Counted from the stretch's first letter, positions 40,940 to 52,619 are shown. The stretch is DNA of 64,000 nucleotides from Isochrysis galbana (GCA_018136815.1 CM030936.1:6528505-6592504); one strand, 5' to 3'. Notes: generated by a model from the letters alone, not told the origin. Program-made: numbers and translations.

Positions 40940-41825
40940 CATCGCGGACACCCCCCGGGGTGGGCCCGTACACTCAACCCCAGCCCCTGCCCTTTGGCAG
41001 GGGCAGGGCACTCATCATTCCTGCCCAGACCCTTCGTGGGCGCGGGCCGCGAGCTGCACTCCCACGCCCGCGCTGGGCCTGCCCTCGAGCTGACTCCCCC
41101 CCTGTCCCTGGTCGCCAGGCATACAGGGGACTTCTGGCGGCTCCCATGGCCAGCGAGGCGAGCGTGGGAGAGGCAGGGGGGGCCAGGGGCTGAGCCCCAG
41201 CCTCCACTGCCCCCTGAGCTGCCCTTGCTGGCCCCCTGGGAGCCCCCAAAGGACCCCTGAGAGCAGGCCAGGGCGCGCCGCATGGCGACGCGCCGCAGGG
41301 ACAACGATGGGTGAGAGTGGAGAGAGGGAGAGGGGGGTTTTGCACCCCCCCGATGGAGTGCAGTGAGAAACGGGCCCCGTTTGCGTTAGCAAACGGGTGA
41401 GGGGCGGCTGGCGACAGGAGGAAGACGAGAAGGGAGTGGCTCAATGGCGAGGAGAGTATCCCAGGTGGCGCAGGCTACTCGAGTCGCAGTCACTTATTTC
41501 TCGAGGACCGCTCACGGCGCGAGCTGGTAAGGGCCGTTCTTCTTGGTTTTAGAGAGTTCCTCCCCCCCCCCCCGGTGCTTTTTCCCGGAGAGTCGGCCGG
41601 CGTCGACCGGTCCGCCTCAATGGGTTTTCCCTCATTTTAACTTGTGGGGGGTTAGAATGGGAGCCGGGGGTCTGCGAGGGGGGAGATGCGGAGGGGTGCA
41701 TACGTGTATGTGTCTGTGGCAGCAACATGCGCCGAGGCGTACGGGCAGGTGCGCTGAGGGTTGTCGTGTTGGTACCGGGCTAGTGAGAGTAGTGGTACTA
41801 ATGCTCAGTTAGATTATTATTATTA
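40940..41825 (+). mobile_element. non-coding retroposon, RP subfamily 2, copy B (complete)
   Basis: An 886-bp insertion flanked by a perfect 16-bp duplication, TCTTCCATGATCCATG (40924-40939 and 41826-41841). It starts CATCGCGGACACCCC, carries strong stems (CAGCCCCTGCCC/GGCAGGGGC near 40981-41005; CCGTTTGCG/AGCAAACGG near 41377), a C-run at 41562-41574, and ends in a (ATT)n tail. Overall plan and several blocks are shared with subfamily 1. Confidence 0.9.
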
Positions 41826-42061
41826 TCTTCCATGATCCATGACCGTAAATGCCCTCTTCAAAAGTTAGAGGCTTTGTTTGACACAATAAGAGCCGGGTGT
41901 TGGCAAGGATTGTGGAGGTAGATGGTGGGAATGAGTACGATTTGCCGCACCGCCGTGATGAGCGTTCTGACAGCGTGAATAGAGTGCGTATCCTTGTCGT
42001 ATTGGTATTGGCTCTGCTCTGGGGCCGTAGCCTCATAATACTGATCATATTACCAGAGCTC

Positions 42062-42192
42062 CTATGCTAAGCCCCAATGTACCCTCCCCAACACCGCGTA
42101 CCTTTGATGGAGCCCCTAGTTGCTGTTTATAGGGTTTTTATTCAATCCAAAGCGTGCGAGGCATCTCCGTTATGGAACGGAGGTAGTACACG
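42062..42192 (-). repeat. Stowaway-like repeat fragment
   Basis: Reverse-complement relative of 10707-10830. The blocks TAAGCCCCAATGTACCC and TCCGTTATGGAACGGAGGTAGTA mark its ends. Confidence 0.6.
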
Positions 42193-42283
42193 CCTTGGAA
42201 TGAACACGAAACTAAAGACAGCACGGTGGTTTCTAACATATAGAGCCCGAAGTCAATGGACGATGTGGTGGCAGGGGCAAAGA

Positions 42284-45200
42284 TCAGACGGGCGTCTCGT
42301 GAAGTCCCAGTTCCGACGGAGGCAAAGCTGACGCAGCTCCCTTATGATGTTGCTGGTGTTCATGATGCAGTCGTCTCATCAAGCTGGGAGGAAGAGCTGC
42401 CCCGGCGACGAAGTAGGTTGGTTGTTTACGCGATCGGCTTGTCCGGCTTGATAATACTGACGCCGTAGAAGTGGTGCTACAAAGTGGGCTCTCGACGTTA
42501 ACTCTGTCGCCACGCTGCATTTCAGCCTCGTCGTCCCTTGCCGATATAGTTGCGGCATTGCTCTTCGATTGAGCGTGCACGGCACTGTTCGGGGTTGCAT
42601 CAACCTGCTGCTTCCGAGCAGCAAGCGAGGAACGTAGCCTATTCGATTTGTTGAAGGACGGGCTCGACGACTCTAATTGATTGGAGCTCATGACGTGTGA
42701 TACTCTCGTGATCGCACCTGTACAACTTGCGCTTGGAACATCCGACTCACTCACTAGCGATGCTTTCGTTGCCGGTTCTCTTGATAGCCGGACTCCATCC
42801 GGGTCGTCACGGAATTCAACGTCTTCTGTAGGCTTGCTTGCGGGATCAATGGTCGCCAATCGCGCCGATTGTCGACATGGCGCGCTCTGCATTGCACATT
42901 TCTGACGTTTAGCCGCTCGCTGCCGCGTATCGTCATCCACATGCGCGGCTTTAATTTGGCGCTTGCCAACCGGGAGTGTTTCAGACCATTTTAGGGCATC
43001 GTGCTGCTGACATTCTGGAAGAGCGGTGTCGTCTACTCGAGCAAATCTGGGTGACGATCGAGGAAGTGGGTTGATTGCGGGCTCAGTATTCAGAGCTGCC
43101 GTTTCCGCTTCCACCGTTACCTCATCGTGAGCGTCGGCTGTCTCCGCAGATTGAAGAATCTCAATCGACGAACCTGGCGAAGCTACCGCCCGAGATCGGG
43201 TCTGTATAACGCCAGTTGGGCTGCGGCGGGACATCTTGTTCGAGCCTTTTTTCCGCATTCCTTTGTTGGGACCCGCATGCTCCACGACTAGTGCCAAGGT
43301 ATCCGTGGTCGTGGTCTTCGACGCCGGATCCGCTGAGAACATCATGGCGGCCGCACTCGTTTCGGCGGTGGCCATCGCCGTTGGCCTCATCAAGTCGGCT
43401 GACGTCTGGACACTACGGATCGACGTCGCCGAGACTGGTTGCGACCCGGCTCCAGATCGTGTCTGCCTACGGCTAGGCGGGCTCTGCTTGCAAACGCTCC
43501 CTGAGTTACTTTCAGTCCGCCTCTTATGGCTCCTCATGTGCCCAGAGATGAGGGTTGCAGAAGCCACGCTTTTACCGGACGGCGAGTCATCCGCTTCATG
43601 CGCCAATGATCGGCTGCGAGTGCGAGCAGGGCTTCGAGGGGTCACCGAAGTGAGTTCTTGCTCTAGCAAATCAGCCTCGAGACGAATTGCTGGGACTATC
43701 CTTTGAGGTGACCTTTGTCGTCGCCGAGCACAAATAGACGGCGACATTGATTGTGCACCCTCACGTCCGACTCGATTACGAGTTCTGTGACATATTGAGA
43801 CTCGCCGTATTTTACCTCTTACAGAAGGATCATACTGCTGCCGCTCCACCAGATGCCCCGCTTTGTTGTCGTTTGCAGTTGAAGAGTCCCTGAGGCTCAC
43901 GGTCGATGAAAGCGTGTCTGAAGGTCGCACACTACCGGCTTGATCCTCCGAGGTTCTGATGCCCGCGTCTCGAGCCAAACGTTCCGAAGATCTCCTAGAT
44001 GGCTCACGGGTTTCTCGTTCTCGGACGCCCGTGTAACCTTCGTGCGCAGTTGGTGATATCGCGCTGGTCGCCGACGGTACAGGGCTGAGTACTTTTGATC
44101 CAACCGACGCCTCAGCCGCGCTCATCGACATCTCGACTGCCTTGGTCCTCGTTGGCAAAGGTTTGGAAGGCGACGTACTTTGAACGGGTGAGCGCAGGCT
44201 CCCTATGAACGTTGAAGACGAATAATCAATCGGCGTCGTCCTCTCGCGCAGAGCATCGATATCTGCGAACCGCGACGGTTGTCGCCTGACACGAGCGCTG
44301 CGACACTGAGCTGCCGGACAATTATCGGTTTGCACAGTAGTTGCGATGGTCTCGGCTAAGCCCATTTGCAATGGCGCAGCGCTTGTAGCCTCTGCCTGGG
44401 CCCTGGCCTCCATCCCAACAGGTGACACTCTTTTGGGTGGATCGTCCGCTACGGCCGTGGACTTCAAGTCTGCGGTACAAGTGCCAGATTCAATTCGCAC
44501 ATCCGCCTCAACTTCAATTGTCGTTGTCCCACGCTTCTCAGTTGACGACTTGCCGAGATTGGCTATGAGACTTTTGGCCGTTGCTCTCAAATTCAAGTTG
44601 CCCGTTCCCTTCTCGGTCCCATGCGCATTTCCCTTGGCCTCTTCGCGACGGTCATCGGGTGCCCGGGGCCATGTCTGCATGCGATCACGTGGGTCAAGAC
44701 TGGATGCACAGCCTGTAAGCTTCCTGGTGCGCCCGGATTTCCTGTGAGCCCTAGCTTGACGAGAGGCGTCTCCAGCCATCGCGACCGCATCCGAATCTCT
44801 TGGCGTCGATGTATCGGCCACAATTGGACAGGAGCCGACATCGTCTCGATGTCGTGTCACATCGTCTACAGCCGCCGTCGGATATTCCGCAGGCCGGCAC
44901 GCAATACTGGTGCAAGGCCACACGTCCTCTGCGGTACACAATTCTGCAGCAGGCTCATCAGGACCTAATAAGCTATCCATGATATCGCTTTCACGCGGCA
45001 AAGTCGCTTTGTCATCAGAATGGTCGATTGCCGAGAGAACACTGAGAGACAGAGCTCGGGCCTCGTCCTCTTCAGATGCAAGCAAATCTTGCGGAGATTG
45101 ACCATCTGCAGAATTCTTAGGACGCGAGCTTGCATGCGGCACCGCGTCCTCGGATGTAGCACCACATCCCTCTATTTCTTTGCTAAGCCTTGTCGTTTTG

Positions 45201-47216
45201 TGAGATCCACACACCCAGCTGCCGAATTCGGCAAAACGTGAGGGCGTTCGCACACGGCGCCGACCTGATACCTCTACGAAGCATGGGCCAACATGCCAGA
45301 TCTCCCTGGTGCATCCAAGACTGCCACACGGCTTCGAAAATGACTTAGGCACAATGATGCCTGGCGCCTTGCCCACTTGCTCTCTGTGAATCCCGTCCGC
45401 TTGGGAGACCAAAGTCCCAGCGAGGTCCGCCGACACCCCCTCTGAGGTGGAATCCATCGCAGTCTCGCAATTCTGCCGGGCTACACAGATGCACATCGGC
45501 TGTTCCTGCTCGTGCTTGTCTTGCGCCAGAGTGGCTGTGGCCAAGCCCTCCGTGCAAGCATCTGTTGAGGCGACCTCCATTCGACCATTGCTTAAGCTGA
45601 TCGTGTCGGATATCGACATGACCACCGGGAGGGCAGGGGTAGTGTCATCGGACCCGACCGATGAATGAGCGATGGCGCGGGCAATTTGGGGCAAAGCAAT
45701 AGAAGAATTCAAGCCCAAGGGGTCTGCTGTGGCCGAGGACAAACCCTCCGTAGCGTCCACGTTTTCTTGCGACGACTCCACCGCAGCCTCACCGCTCATA
45801 ATGTTAATTGTGCCGGCGACCGGCGAATCCTGCTCGTCGGTCATGCTCGCTGATGCTGCTGCATTCAGCGCAGCCACAAGGATACGCCCGGCCATTGCCG
45901 TCAACGGCGACTCTGGCCACTCTGGGGAAACCACGGGCGATTTCCCGTCCAAGAGCTGGCGGGACGGGAATTTTGTGGCTTGAAAATCAGCCATTTGAGC
46001 CAGAGCTCCACTCGCCGGGGTGCCCAAAGCAATTGGAGTGGGAGCAATTTTTCTTGTGTCTCCAAGAATGGCATGACAGCAGTGTGCGGTGGTCATGTCT
46101 TTTGCATCGCTCGGTCCTGCGGCAGTGCTTTCTCTGCCGTTATTGCAGATGGGTGCAGATTGGTTGCAATTCGCATCACCACCGTAATCGGCATGACTTT
46201 CATGTGCATATTTGTCACAGTCTGCGTCTGCAGGCAGTAATATGAGCTCGACGCCCGTCCCTGCCATCAAAGCCGCGTCCTGCATCTCCGGCATTCTCTC
46301 TGCGTCCAGCGCCGGGGCCGATGGCAATTCAAGCTGCTGTGGGATGGATATTTGGCAAGGGGGCTCCGATGGCGTGGAGTCAAAGGCCGCCGCCTCCGCT
46401 ACTGTTCGTCTCTGCCGCTTCCTTTCCTCTCGCCGAGATACCCGTTGAACTGAGTGCGCTTTGCGCGTTCTCTCCTCCCTCTCTCTACGAAGGGTATTTT
46501 CAGCGATCTACGAAGGTCCAGAGGTGCAAATAGATAAGAAACCACTTTGATTGTGAGTATGCGGAAATGTGCACATGGACGTGCACGTGGCAGGAGCCTA
46601 CCTTTGCGCACGCAGCCTGAATCTCGGCGACAAGCGCAGGCGGAGGTGCTGCTTGCGCGCGTTTCGACACTGCCGGTGCAGTTGGGCGCGACTTGGCGGT
46701 AACCCTCTCTTTACTTGGAGCCCGGTGGCGCATCGCGCGGAGCGCATGCTCGCCATGTCGGTGCTCATGCTCCCTCCGCTGGTTTTCGCGCTCGGTCTCT
46801 TCCGCAAGTCTCATTGATTCTTTCTGCTTCCTTTCGTATATAGATGCTTCTGACATAAAGAGACGGCCGCCAGGAACGTCGTCAGGATGGCCCATCATGA
46901 AGACAGGCACTGTGGACAGCCCGTTGCGTGGCCGAAACTCATGAAACTGCGGTTTGTACATGCCGCTCTTATCTTGGATAATGATGAAGGGGTTTTCGAT
47001 CTCTTCCACGAGCTTGCGCGCCAACTTGCCCCCACCGCCTTTCACCAGAGGGATCCCGCGGCACGTGCCGTCGGCTGGCACCACCAGAGTCTTTCGCTTT
47101 GGCGGTGGCGCGGCAGGGGCAGGCGCTGGCAGAGCAGCAGATGGGCCCGCCCCAGCTCCGATTGTGGCCGCCGAGGCGAGGCGGAGCATCTCACCCCTCG
47201 ACTGTGGGCGCGACAT
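42284..47216 (-). CDS. very large disordered nuclear-type protein, possible Dbf4-like motif
   Basis: Exon 1 (47216-46602) and a long exon 2 (46411-42284) join at phase 0 (donor AAG|GTAGGC; acceptor GGCAG|AGACGA, other in-frame acceptors exist) for about 1580 residues. Exon 1 has a folded patch ENPFIIIQDKSGMYKPQFHE followed by VPVFMMGHPDD, which resembles motif M of Dbf4 (the region that activates Cdc7 kinase). The Dbf4 C-type zinc finger is not seen, so this is only a suggestion. Exon 2 is mostly Ser/Thr/Ala/Arg-rich and disordered. It repeats a short basic-aromatic motif at intervals: RRRVRTPSRFAEF, RVRRQPSRFADID, RRSSERLAR, RSSPRFARVDD, CRQSARLATID. One Cys/His cluster, CGSLGCTREIWHVGPC, precedes the first repeat. 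Nuclear location is inferred from the basic motifs. Confidence 0.6.
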
Positions 47217-47299
47217 CAGCTCAAGAGCGTGGGAGGCGACGGGGAGGTAGGGGAAGATGGGCTAGAGGGGCGGAGGGAGTAGAGGAGGGAGAGCGAGCG

Positions 47300-47400
47300 A
47301 GCGAGCCAGAGCGGGACGGGGGGCGGGGGAGGGGGGGGAAAAGCGCGCCAAAACGTGCCCTTCCCCCCCTCCCCCCCCCCCCCCCCCGCACCCTCCTCCC
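47300..47400. repeat. C/G-run region upstream of the large gene
   Basis: C-runs at 47365-47388 and purine-rich sequence 47255-47340 lie directly 5' of the minus-strand start. 47412-47432 carries the Stowaway-like terminus. Confidence 0.7.
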
Positions 47401-47458
47401 CCTTGGACCCTGAGTTTTGGAACGGAGGTAGTAATTTTTAATATGAGTAGGAGTACCC

Positions 47459-47531
47459 CTCTCTCTCACTCACTCCCTCCCTCTCTCCTTTCTCTCTCTC
47501 CCAGCACATCTCTCTCTCTCTCTCTCTCTCC

Positions 47532-47571
<40 letters not shown>

Positions 47572-47660
47572 CTCCCTCTCCCCCCCCCCCTCTCCCTCCC
47601 TCCCTCTCCCCCCCCCCCCCCTCTCCTCCCTTCCCCCCCCCCCCCCCCCCCCCCCCCTCT
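47459..47660. repeat. (CT)n and C-run microsatellite
   Basis: CTCTCT tracts interspersed with runs of up to 22 C. On the coding strand of the upstream gene it reads GA/G-rich. Confidence 0.9.
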
Positions 47661-47664
47661 CCCG

Positions 47665-48490
47665 CTCTCTACGGCGTCCCCACCGCCGCGGGGGGGCATG
47701 GTTCGCTCCTCCCGCCAGCGTGGCGAGGGCGCGAGCCCCAGCATCCCCCGCCGCCCAAGGGAGATTTGTTTTACGGATGTATGGACGAGGGGAGGCTCGG
47801 GTTTATTTTTTCCGCACCCTCATGAGCTCACGAGCACTAGCTCTCATGCCCACGTGCACCGATCTACCTGTATCACCGCAAGTGAGAAAGAGGGACTTGC
47901 AGTGTTCGGGATTCGCGGCCGGTCGATACAACGAAACCTCTCTCACTCCTTAATATTCACCCAAAGCGCGTGCTGGTCCGTGTCCGTGGTCCGTGCTCCT
48001 GGTTTTTACTCTCTTTCTCTTTACTCTTCATAGTTATGGTTATTAACTATAGTTATCCACGCCCACGCCCTTTCCCTCTTGTGTGCCCTCTCTCTTCCTC
48101 ACGCTATGATCCTGCCTTGCGGCTTTTACAAGTACAAGTTGCGGACAAAAATTAGTCCGTTCCCCTCCTTTTCTTCTTTTCTTAGGGGGGTGTACAATGT
48201 ACAATGTGTCGTCGTGTGTCGTGTGTCGTGTGTTGTGACAACTGTTGTGTGTTGGGCTGGTGGAAGTGGAAGTTCCACGCACCATGCGTTTCGGCTTGTT
48301 CGACAACTCGACAACTCCAGCACCCGTGTTTCGCCCTCACCCCTTGTTCTCGCTCGCTTGGTCGCTCGGCACTTCTTATGTTCGGCTTGTTCAAGCTTGG
48401 TATTTCGCCCCGTTCTATTTTTGGTGGAGCGTGTGACGTCGGTTCACGTTCGGACTATTTCTTTCGTCGGTAACTTGTAGAGTATGACGA
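47665..48490. other. intergenic, no supported gene
   Basis: Contains a short GTGTCGTGTGTCGTGTG repeat (48208-48233). No coding support. Confidence 0.5.
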
Positions 48491-48589
48491 TATTTTGGGA
48501 ATGAGGAACTCCATCAATGAGAGGAGAAGAGCTCCGCACGCCGAGCTCGCGCGCCGCGCGGACTCCCCCTCAGCTAGGAGAAGAGAGCG

Positions 48590-48593
48590 AAAG

Positions 48594-48645
<52 letters not shown>

Positions 48646-48697
48646 GAGAGAGCGCGAAGGAAGGAGAGCGAGAAAGACACAGAGGGAGGGAGAGACG
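48590..48697. repeat. (GA)n tract ending at a gene start
   Basis: GA repeats stop one base before the ATG at 48698. Confidence 0.9.
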
Positions 48698-49830
48698 ATG
48701 GTGCTGCCGCTTCTTTTGCCGGCCGCCACGCTGGGATATGCGCTGGGCCGCTATTCGCCAGCTGTACGTGCTCCACCGCCTCGTGCTGTGCTCGCAGCTG
48801 ATGCAGTGCTGGGCTCGTCGCTGACGATTGTCGACAAGAGCGGCGACGAGGTCTTTTTCGTGTTGGGAGGGACAGGCCCGGAGCTGCAGCTCTCGGTGAA
48901 CCAGGAGCTCTTCGCCGATGAGCTCGAAGTAATCACGTACGAGAAGGCCGAAAGGCGGGTCAAGGTCGAAGGCACACTTGAGGACGAGGATGATGGTGAG
49001 GTGTACGAGGTTGACGGCGATTTCATCCTTCCGGAAGGCCCTCAGGAAATCACGATGGCGACGCTCGGCATACTTGCCGCCCGTGCCGGTGTTGAATGGG
49101 TTGGCAATCAACCCGTGGACCTCCCTGCTGAGTTGGAGGCCAAGCTGATCGACGATGAACTGAAGGCATCCAGGCCTGGGGTGAGGCCGTAACCTCTAAT
49201 CACAACTCTCGCAAATTTGCGACAGTTCTACCACGAAAGGCTGCCCAAGGGGTGACTCTAGCCTAATAAGGCATGCCTCAGGCCTAAGAGAAGGTCCCAG
49301 TGTGCGCCTGAGCTGCCCATGTGGTGTTCCTGTCTAGGTACTTCTATTGTGGGCGCAGCTGCTCTCAGTGTTTCCATCGGAAGCCGAGGCAAAGACAGCA
49401 GCGCTGAAGAATTCTGCGATCATCCTGCCATATCTCAACCGTCCGAATAATATTGTCGGAAGCTGGAAGGTGCTCTTGGGAATGATGGGGCCGGAGGAAG
49501 CTTTGGAGGTATGAGGCCCCTCCCTGTCTTGGGAGTCAACTCAAAATTCCGCGCACGAGTTGAATGTGCGTACAAGAAGCCTGAATTTCTCTACATCGAG
49601 GCCTCTATCGAGAGAGCACAAGCTCGTTCGCATGATGTGCCCTAGTTCATACCCGTCCCTCGCCAATGTTTCTAATGTGCGTGCTGCCCCTACTTTGCCA
49701 GGTGGTCACCAAGAATCCGGGAATCTTAGCCTCCAACCCGGAGGGGCTGAAAACTTCCAACAAGGCTGCGGTACAAACGATGGCAGCGTTCGTCGATGGC
49801 GTGGAGGCAGTCAAATGGTGGGGCAAGTAA
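48698..49830 (+). CDS. three-exon protein with leader, possibly plastid-targeted
   Basis: Exons 48698-49180, 49338-49508 and 49702-49830, all phase 0 (donors GGG|GTGAGG and GAG|GTATGA, acceptors TCTAG and GCCAG), give 260 residues. The N-terminus MVLPLLLPAATLGYALGRYSPAVRAPPPRA is a hydrophobic segment followed by a basic, hydroxylated stretch, as in bipartite leaders of complex-plastid proteins (inference). The body has a beta-rich acidic domain (LTIVDKSGDEVFFVLGG .. YEVDGDFILPEG). A helical repeat-like part follows: WAQLLSVFPSEAEAKTAALK, VLLGMMGPEEALE, VVTKNPGILASNPEGLKTS. 'KNPGIL..NPEGL' recurs in uncharacterised algal proteins as I recall. A good donor-like GTAAGA overlaps the stop at 49826, so a fourth exon is possible. 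Confidence 0.6.
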
Positions 49831-50695
49831 GACGACAGCTCTAGAATCCATCGGGCCGATCCCGAATAGCTTAGGTTGGGGGGATGTCGTGGGCAAAACC
49901 TCTCGGTTAGCACAAGGCTGTTTGATAGTATCATCGCATATGCCATTCGGTATCGTTGCTCCCAGTCTTGATCGGAGGCCAGAATCTTGTAGAAAACATG
50001 TGCATGTGCACGAGAAATCGGCGTATTGCTGTCTCCGACACAAACTCGGGATTTGCAACCATTGTGTCTTCCTATTGCGGGGATTATTGCGTAGTGCGTC
50101 CTATGCCAGACAGTGCCGAGCTCCTCACAACCTCGTCTCATGGGTCGTGGGCATTCACATCATATTTGCGCCCATGCCTCGTACCGATTTGAGACCGCAA
50201 CCTCAGCATTGGTTGTTTTATTGCACCCCCTTCCACCCCCCCATCCCCCCAAAGGCGGGTGTGGAGGGTTCACTTCTTCTTGTGCGCGTTTTCTTGCAAC
50301 ATCAACATCGCACATCGCCTGCTCCGTCTCCCGGGTCAGTAACATTTTGTGAGTCATGGAGGGAATCGGAATCGGTAGAGCTTGACTTTCCAAAAGTGAA
50401 AGTGCTAGGAGTAGTAGGAGAAGGATGCACCGCACGATGGCCACCCGAAGATACTTCTTGACAAGAGTTCGTTTTTCTTCTCATGTGGCATGTGTGGTGT
50501 GTGGGCCTTTGTCTTTGCCTTTGCCTTTGTTACCGCAGCATAAATGACGCGCAACCGCGAGCCCGTCAACCGTCTGACCTAATATGGCACGTGTCAACTA
50601 ACTTTCAGGTCACGTTCCGTCGAATATGGGCCATAGTCCGTCTAACTTCCAAATTGCCCGTGTGCTTTAATTAAATGCATAAGTTGAGCTATGCA
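49831..50695. other. intergenic, no supported gene
   Basis: Open frames near 49950-50190 could be a further exon of the preceding gene, but no consistent phase was found. A GTCACGTTCCGTCGAATA motif at 50612 is the NR1 outer end. Confidence 0.45.
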
Positions 50696-50699
50696 TTCA

Positions 50700-51225
50700 G
50701 AGTATTTTGGGTTAGTACGTACCAAATGAAAAGGGCCAAAGGCAAAGGCAAACGACCTGAGGGCTGAGGGCGCTGAGGGTCAGGGTCAGGGGGCGGTCGG
50801 ACTGTCGGCTGTCGGCAGCCCGACACGGCGCTGCATCGGGCGGGAATCAAACGTCAAATGTAGCTTGGATATCAGCAAGGAACAAGTAATCGATCGCCCC
50901 CCATGGGCGCAACCGCGCAACCGCGAGCTTCTTTACCTTTACGGATAGAGCGTGACGCCGCCTGATGGAGCGGGGTGGAAAGGGGGCGTCGAATCGCACC
51001 ATTTCTTGGTTTCTTGGCGGCAAGATTTTCGTTATGGCAAGTGGCCCCCCCTTGGAGTTTTTTATTGGATTGGCGATTGGGTATCGTGCCACAGTCAAAA
51101 ATACAGCCCAACCCTTACTAGTAGAGTCAAACACAGTGTTTGACTACTAGTAAGGGTTGGGATGTAGTTTTGACCGTGGCACGATACCCAATAAAAAAAG
51201 CCACTGTTTGACCGCCCGCTACAGT
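50700..51225 (+). repeat. dispersed repeat NR1, longest copy
   Basis: Contains the ACCAAATGAA..GGCAAACGACCT block, the GTCGGCAGCCCGACACGG block, AATCGCACCATTTCTTGG, AGATTTTCGTTATGGCA and the end module, in one run. Parts recur at 5115-5222, 7743-7896, 34215-34408 and 54195-54625. This copy shows that the separate pieces belong to one element. Confidence 0.8.
51076..51192. repeat. 57-bp-arm palindrome in NR1
   Basis: ATTGGGTATCGTGCCACAG, CAACCCTTACTAGTA and GTCAAACAC are followed almost without spacer by their reverse complements, with a few mismatches. The whole 117 bp can form a hairpin. Confidence 0.9.
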
Positions 51226-51396
51226 TTAGAGTTTAGCAGGCTTGAAGTGGAAGAAAACTCAGAGTAACATTGATAGAAACAAGACGTTGGGGTTGGTTTG
51301 AGTAAGTGTCTCACACAGCTGTCACAATGGAACCGTCTGATTACCGAGCACGACAAAGGCCGTAGCTTAGGTGATAAAATGCGCCTAGACTAGGTC

Positions 51397-52482
51397 TCAA
51401 ACTTCCTCGTTGGGGACCATCGCCTCATCCTCAGTGAGGAAGATTGGCCGCGTATCCAAGCCAGCACGAACATTTCGTAGACTAGGCTTCTCTAAGTTGC
51501 CACGTTCACAAAGAGAGGGCAAGGCGTGGCGTTTCCAATTGTCAATGACGCAGTGCAAGACATGGAGGTGGGCGGCCAGCACGGTGACGCTAAGAGGGAA
51601 GACCGCGAGCACTGCAGCCATACTGCTTGGGAAGTGGGCGGCAATGGCATACGAGACTTGTCTCGCCGAGAGCGTGAAGTACAAGGCCCCCACGAAGAAG
51701 GCGCACACGGCGTCCGTCACTTTGCCCATCATTCGGAGAACTCCACCGACGATAAAAAGGGCTGCCGAGACAATATGCATCTGCGCCCACGCCAACATGA
51801 ATTTGTCGGGGCTATGTCCGGCATCCGTGTGCATGAGCATACCAGCACCAAAGACCATGGCTGCGCCCCCTACGTGAAGATCTGTCAAGTGCCCATGCCG
51901 CGCCGCGACTAGCCCAAGCAGACCAAAAGTGCCCCATGTGAAGGCATGGAGAATATGTTGGTAATCATTGGCAGGTGACCAGTCGCCCTTGTCCCTATCG
52001 CGAAGCCAAATAGCAGTGGACTCGATTGAGCCTCCTGCGAGCCCAGCCGCGAGCAGCGTGAGGCTCTCGACACGTTGCAGGCGGACGCGGTCACCGGGCA
52101 CGACGCGCGAGACGACAAGTGGCACGACGACGAGCGCACCAAACTCAAATGTGGTCTGGAAAAGGTGGCCAACCTCCTGTGAGAAGAGCTCTTCTCCAAA
52201 GTCCATGCATACTCCCCAGGTACTCACAATTGGAAGGAACCAGCAGCTTAGAGCATAAAGGGCGAGGCGTATCGCAAGGGAATGTGGCCGCCACCAGCAT
52301 GCCGCCGCGGCGAGCGTAGCTATGAGAAGAGCAAAGGAAGCGTACGCAGCATGCATCGCTGCCACGAGCAGAGAGAGAGAGAGGAGGAAGAGGAGGGCTG
52401 GGCGGGAGCGGGAGGCGTCGGGCGCGTGCAGCCAGGCACCCAGCAGGAGGGAGGCGAGCAGGCCGAGCGAGTGGACTGCCAT
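51397..52482 (-). CDS. multipass membrane protein, possibly TMEM45/DUF716-like
   Basis: 361 residues from ATG 52482 (MAVHSLGLLASLLLGAWLHA); an in-frame ATG at 52602 would add a Pro/Arg-rich head. Further upstream is only microsatellite. About eight to nine hydrophobic segments alternate with short polar loops. Conserved-looking His residues lie in or near the membrane: YQHILHAFTWGTFGLLGL, ARHGHLTDLHVGG, GMLMHTDAGHSPDKFMLAW and AQMHIVSAALFIVGG. The spacing of His-containing helices recalls the TMEM45/DUF716 family, and also other His-rich multipass families; the identity is tentative. A single exon with a short acidic C-terminal tail (TEDEAMVPNEEV). Function unknown. Confidence 0.6.
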   Translation of the reverse strand: MAVHSLGLLASLLLGAWLHAPDASRSRPALLFLLSLSLLVAAMHAAYASFALLIATLAAAACWWRPHSLAIRLALYALSCWFLPIVSTWGVCMDFGEELFSQEVGHLFQTTFEFGALVVVPLVVSRVVPGDRVRLQRVESLTLLAAGLAGGSIESTAIWLRDRDKGDWSPANDYQHILHAFTWGTFGLLGLVAARHGHLTDLHVGGAAMVFGAGMLMHTDAGHSPDKFMLAWAQMHIVSAALFIVGGVLRMMGKVTDAVCAFFVGALYFTLSARQVSYAIAAHFPSSMAAVLAVFPLSVTVLAAHLHVLHCVIDNWKRHALPSLCERGNLEKPSLRNVRAGLDTRPIFLTEDEAMVPNEEV

Positions 52483-52619
52483 TTCTCTAGACGAGGGCGT
52501 GGGGAAGCGTCTGAGGAGGGGGGAAGGGGGAGGGGAGGGGGAGGGGGCGGGACGACGGGGGAAAGGACGGGGACGGCGAGGGAGTGGAATTGGGAGCTGC
52601 ATTTGAGAGGAGTCGACGG

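Noticed and set aside
40621-41193. 190-codon plus-strand frame
   Set aside because: Its C-terminal third is retroposon sequence and the rest has no recognisable feature.
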